Positions 62,268 through 64,000 of a DNA stretch of 64,000 nucleotides are shown in pieces. Positions within the stretch are counted from its first letter, which is position 1. Every line of letters begins with the position of its first letter. The translations under genes were made by a program, and so were the position numbers. This stretch comes from Aphrocallistes beatrix (Eukaryota > Porifera > Hexactinellida > Sceptrulophora > Aphrocallistidae): NCBI GenBank assembly GCA_963281255.1, contig OY725503.1:1364001-1428000 (forward strand), in the 5' to 3' direction. Under the pieces are notes generated by a model. That model was not told where the DNA came from, made no database searches, and worked only from the letters and a program-made list of their open reading frames with translations.

Positions 62268-62426
62268 AATAATGTTAATTCAGAACTTGTTAAGTAACCA
62301 AAGTTAACTATTAAGTAGATAGGATTACTGGAGATTATTTGAGAATTGATGATATATATATCGTAGTAATTATTGGTTGCATTGTTGATTGATATTAAAA
62401 CTATAGATTATAGATCCACATTATAT
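62268..62426 (+). repeat. 3' LTR of the young gypsy element
   Basis: Same 159 bases as 57356-57514 by direct reading, with no difference seen. It is followed by the duplicated target AATTAT and then the foldback sequence resuming at CACATGGAA. Confidence 0.88.
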
Positions 62427-62653
62427 AATTATCACATGGAATACCTTGGACCAGTTGTTTAGAAATACAATTGGAAATTTTCATCGAATATTCATACATT
62501 CCTGCGTTGCTAGGGAAATGTAATTTGACTAATTTGGACTATATCTCGTAAATTGCAAATGCTAGACGCCAATAAATGGCACCATCAGGTAGGCAATATG
62601 CAATAATACACTTTATCGCCCTAAATATAACAGTTATACAGTTGTGGAGCAAT

Positions 62654-62804
62654 CAGGGGCGGTCATAGGAATTTTCCAAACCGGGGCGAGGCGGGGCCAA
62701 AGAAAAGATATCCGGGGCCTTACTATGATTTTGGCTTAGGTCGTCGAATGAAATCCGGGGCCGCAGAATCATACCAGGGGCAAATGCCCCGGATGCCCCC
62801 CCTG
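62654..62804. mobile_element. hAT-type MITE, 151 bp, perfect 8-bp TSD
   Basis: CAGGGGCGGTCATAGG at the left and CGGATGCCCCCCCTG at the right. GGAGCAAT is duplicated exactly at 62646-62653 and 62805-62812. Inserted in the right arm of the P-like foldback. Confidence 0.88.
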
Positions 62805-63290
62805 GGAGCAATATATAATTTTTAACATAAATTGTAAATTGTTCTAGAAATGTAAAAATATTATATTTAGAGAGATAAAGTATATTATTGGTGAATAGGA
62901 AGTGGCTTATTGCCTACCTGATAGTACAATTTATTGATGTCTAGCATTTGTAATTTTCGAGATATAGTCACATTTCCCTACATTTCCCTAGCAACGCAGG
63001 AATGTGTGAACATTCCGATGGAAATTTTCATATATTTCTAAACAACTGGTTCAAAGTAAGAGTTCATGTGGAAATTAAAAATTAATGATGTATTATAACT
63101 GTATAAAATAGGTGAGAAAATTGGCGAAATTTCCTCAAAAAAGGGCTCGTTGCGCAATATGATGATGACAATGCACATTTTGATCACGGATTCGGGGAAT
63201 CTGATAGGATTTATATATGCTGGTAATAAATTTTAAAGGTCTATCGAGCCTAGGAAAAAAAACTTCATGTTGTGAAATTCTCTAACTGTA

Positions 63291-63660
63291 CTAGTAGTAC
63301 CCAGGGGCGTCGGAAGCAAATTTAAAGTGGGGGTCGATTCCTAAATTCAAACAAGTTTTAATAAATATTGTTATGATCTTAGGAAAAAAAATAATTGAAT
63401 AAATCGTTTAATTAAGATCATTCATTACAAATTTTCCAAATATGGATAAACTAACGAATTGGGAAGTTATATGAGGATTGAAATTACAAATATACGGATT
63501 CTGAATCCTCAGTTGAATGTGATGAGACTAAATTATACAGAAAAGTGTGAATCCAAACACACTGTTCAAAACAAATTGGAAACTAATTAATTGAACGCGG
63601 AGTGGTTCTACAGCAGTTTCAGTCTGAAAATGTTTTACCATACACTAACTCGAGTAACAC
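63291..63660. other. MITE end, otherwise no gene seen
   Basis: 63302-63318 is CAGGGGCGTCGGAAGCA, a common hAT-type terminus, without a recognisable partner before the Family A copy. The rest is AT-rich. Confidence 0.4.
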
Positions 63661-64000
63661 ATCCTTACTATTAAAACTCGATTAATGTTTGTGTATATAT
63701 ATAATTGTATATATGTATATATATATATATATATCTGTAACGAATTGATTGAAGAAACTGCGAGGCGCAGAAAGCTTATTTTTGGCATGTGGGAGTCTTT
63801 TGACTATGGCTCCAGTAAGTTCTGAGCTCAGAGCAAAATGTCGACTCATCATTGAATTATGACGTCATTGTCACATTTTTAAAAGTTAAGCAACAGAGTT
63901 ATTCGAGCATAACTCAGCCATTATATGAGATAGAAGGCTGAGATTTTGATAGAATGTGTATACTAACACGTTTCACATATGATGCACCTATCATCAAAAA
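63661..64000 (+). repeat. Family A repeat, runs off the right edge
   Basis: Starts TCCTTACTATTAAAACTCG after ACA, then GATTAATGT, a TATATA microsatellite, CTGTAACGAATTGATTGAAG, GGAGTCTTTTGACTATGGC, ATTATGACGTCATTGTCAC and CACATATGATGCACCTATC at the edge. This is the best-preserved 5' half in the window. Confidence 0.9.

Larger units (their letters stand above)
57356..62426 (+). mobile_element. Young Ty3/gypsy retrotransposon, 5.07 kb
   Basis: LTRs of 159 bp (57356-57514; 62268-62426) look identical base for base. A 6-bp target duplication AATTAT lies outside them (57350-57355; 62427-62432). Inside, in order: a primer-binding site, gag, protease, RT, RNase H, integrase and a purine-rich tract. 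Domain order RT-RNase H-integrase defines Ty3/gypsy. There is no env-like ORF and no recognisable chromodomain. Identical LTRs indicate recent insertion; one frame break between protease and RT may make this copy defective. Confidence 0.93.
57270..63290. mobile_element. P-like foldback element carrying a nested gypsy and a MITE
   Basis: 57291-57355 (ACGAGCCCTTTTCTGAGGAA, AATTTAGGCAATTTTATCAC) and 62433-63290 together match the foldback at 20376-21324. The right arm repeats the left in inverse order (TTTCCTCAAAAAAGGGCTCG, ATTTATATATGCTGGTAA). The left tip is missing upstream of about 57270. The gypsy element inserted at AATTAT in the left arm, and a hAT MITE inserted at 62654. Removing both leaves an element of about 0.8 kb. 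Confidence 0.78.

Noticed and set aside
1-64000. tRNA, rRNA or other structured RNA genes
   Set aside because: No cloverleaf with matching A/B boxes or rRNA-like block was found by reading; the only tRNA-like sequence is the gypsy primer-binding site.

Overview
The window is animal nuclear DNA, most likely from an invertebrate. It is AT-rich, carries metazoan-type genes (a p38 MAP kinase and a DENND6-type Rab GEF), has one GT-AG intron that can be placed exactly by homology, and is packed with eukaryotic DNA transposons and Ty3/gypsy retrotransposons. I cannot name the species. The cellular genes are intron-poor: 875 bp of p38 coding sequence and a roughly 2-kb membrane-protein reading frame are uninterrupted, and DENND6 shows only one intron.

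Layout of cellular genes. 1-875 (-): 5' part of a p38 MAPK running off the left edge. 4014-5978 (-): an unrecognised multi-pass membrane protein, with decayed paralogue fragments on both sides. 11937-16449 (-): DENND6 in two exons, whose 2.9-kb intron is mostly a foldback transposon containing about 20 copies of a 52-bp repeat. 21410-21829 (-): an unrecognised possible exon cut by a transposon. 41005-41601 (-): a small isoprenylcysteine methyltransferase-like membrane enzyme.

Layout of mobile DNA. (1) Foldback elements related to the P-element superfamily (CATAG...CTATG ends, arms of hundreds of bp, probable 7-bp target duplications) at 13.4-15.5, 20.4-21.3, 27.9-32.2 and 57.3-63.3 kb; the 27.9-kb copy encodes a broken P-type transposase, and another transposase relic lies at 49.2-50.9 kb. 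Other foldbacks of unclear class lie at 25.4-27.8, 34.7-35.1 and 41.7-42.1 kb. (2) hAT transposase relics and many hAT-type MITEs, several with perfect 8-bp target duplications. (3) Tc1/mariner/pogo-type MITEs and a deleted mariner. (4) A Ginger-like DNA transposon at 42.8-46.0 kb with an integrase and a USP-like cysteine protease. (5) Two related gypsy elements: a decayed one at 53.0-55.8 kb (-) and a young one at 57.36-62.43 kb (+) with LTRs that look identical. (6) A repeat family, called Family A here, in about fifteen full or partial copies, starting TCCTTACTATTAAAACTCG and ending in a GC-rich hairpin; its structure suggests rolling-circle (Helitron/Helentron-like) amplification.

The strongest candidates for a second look are: a -1 frameshift signal (T TTA AAC plus a stem) between gag and protease, conserved with compensating wobble pairs in both gypsy copies; the long-armed P-like family; the hairpin-ended Family A with a head-to-tail junction; and the Ginger-like element with an attached protease.
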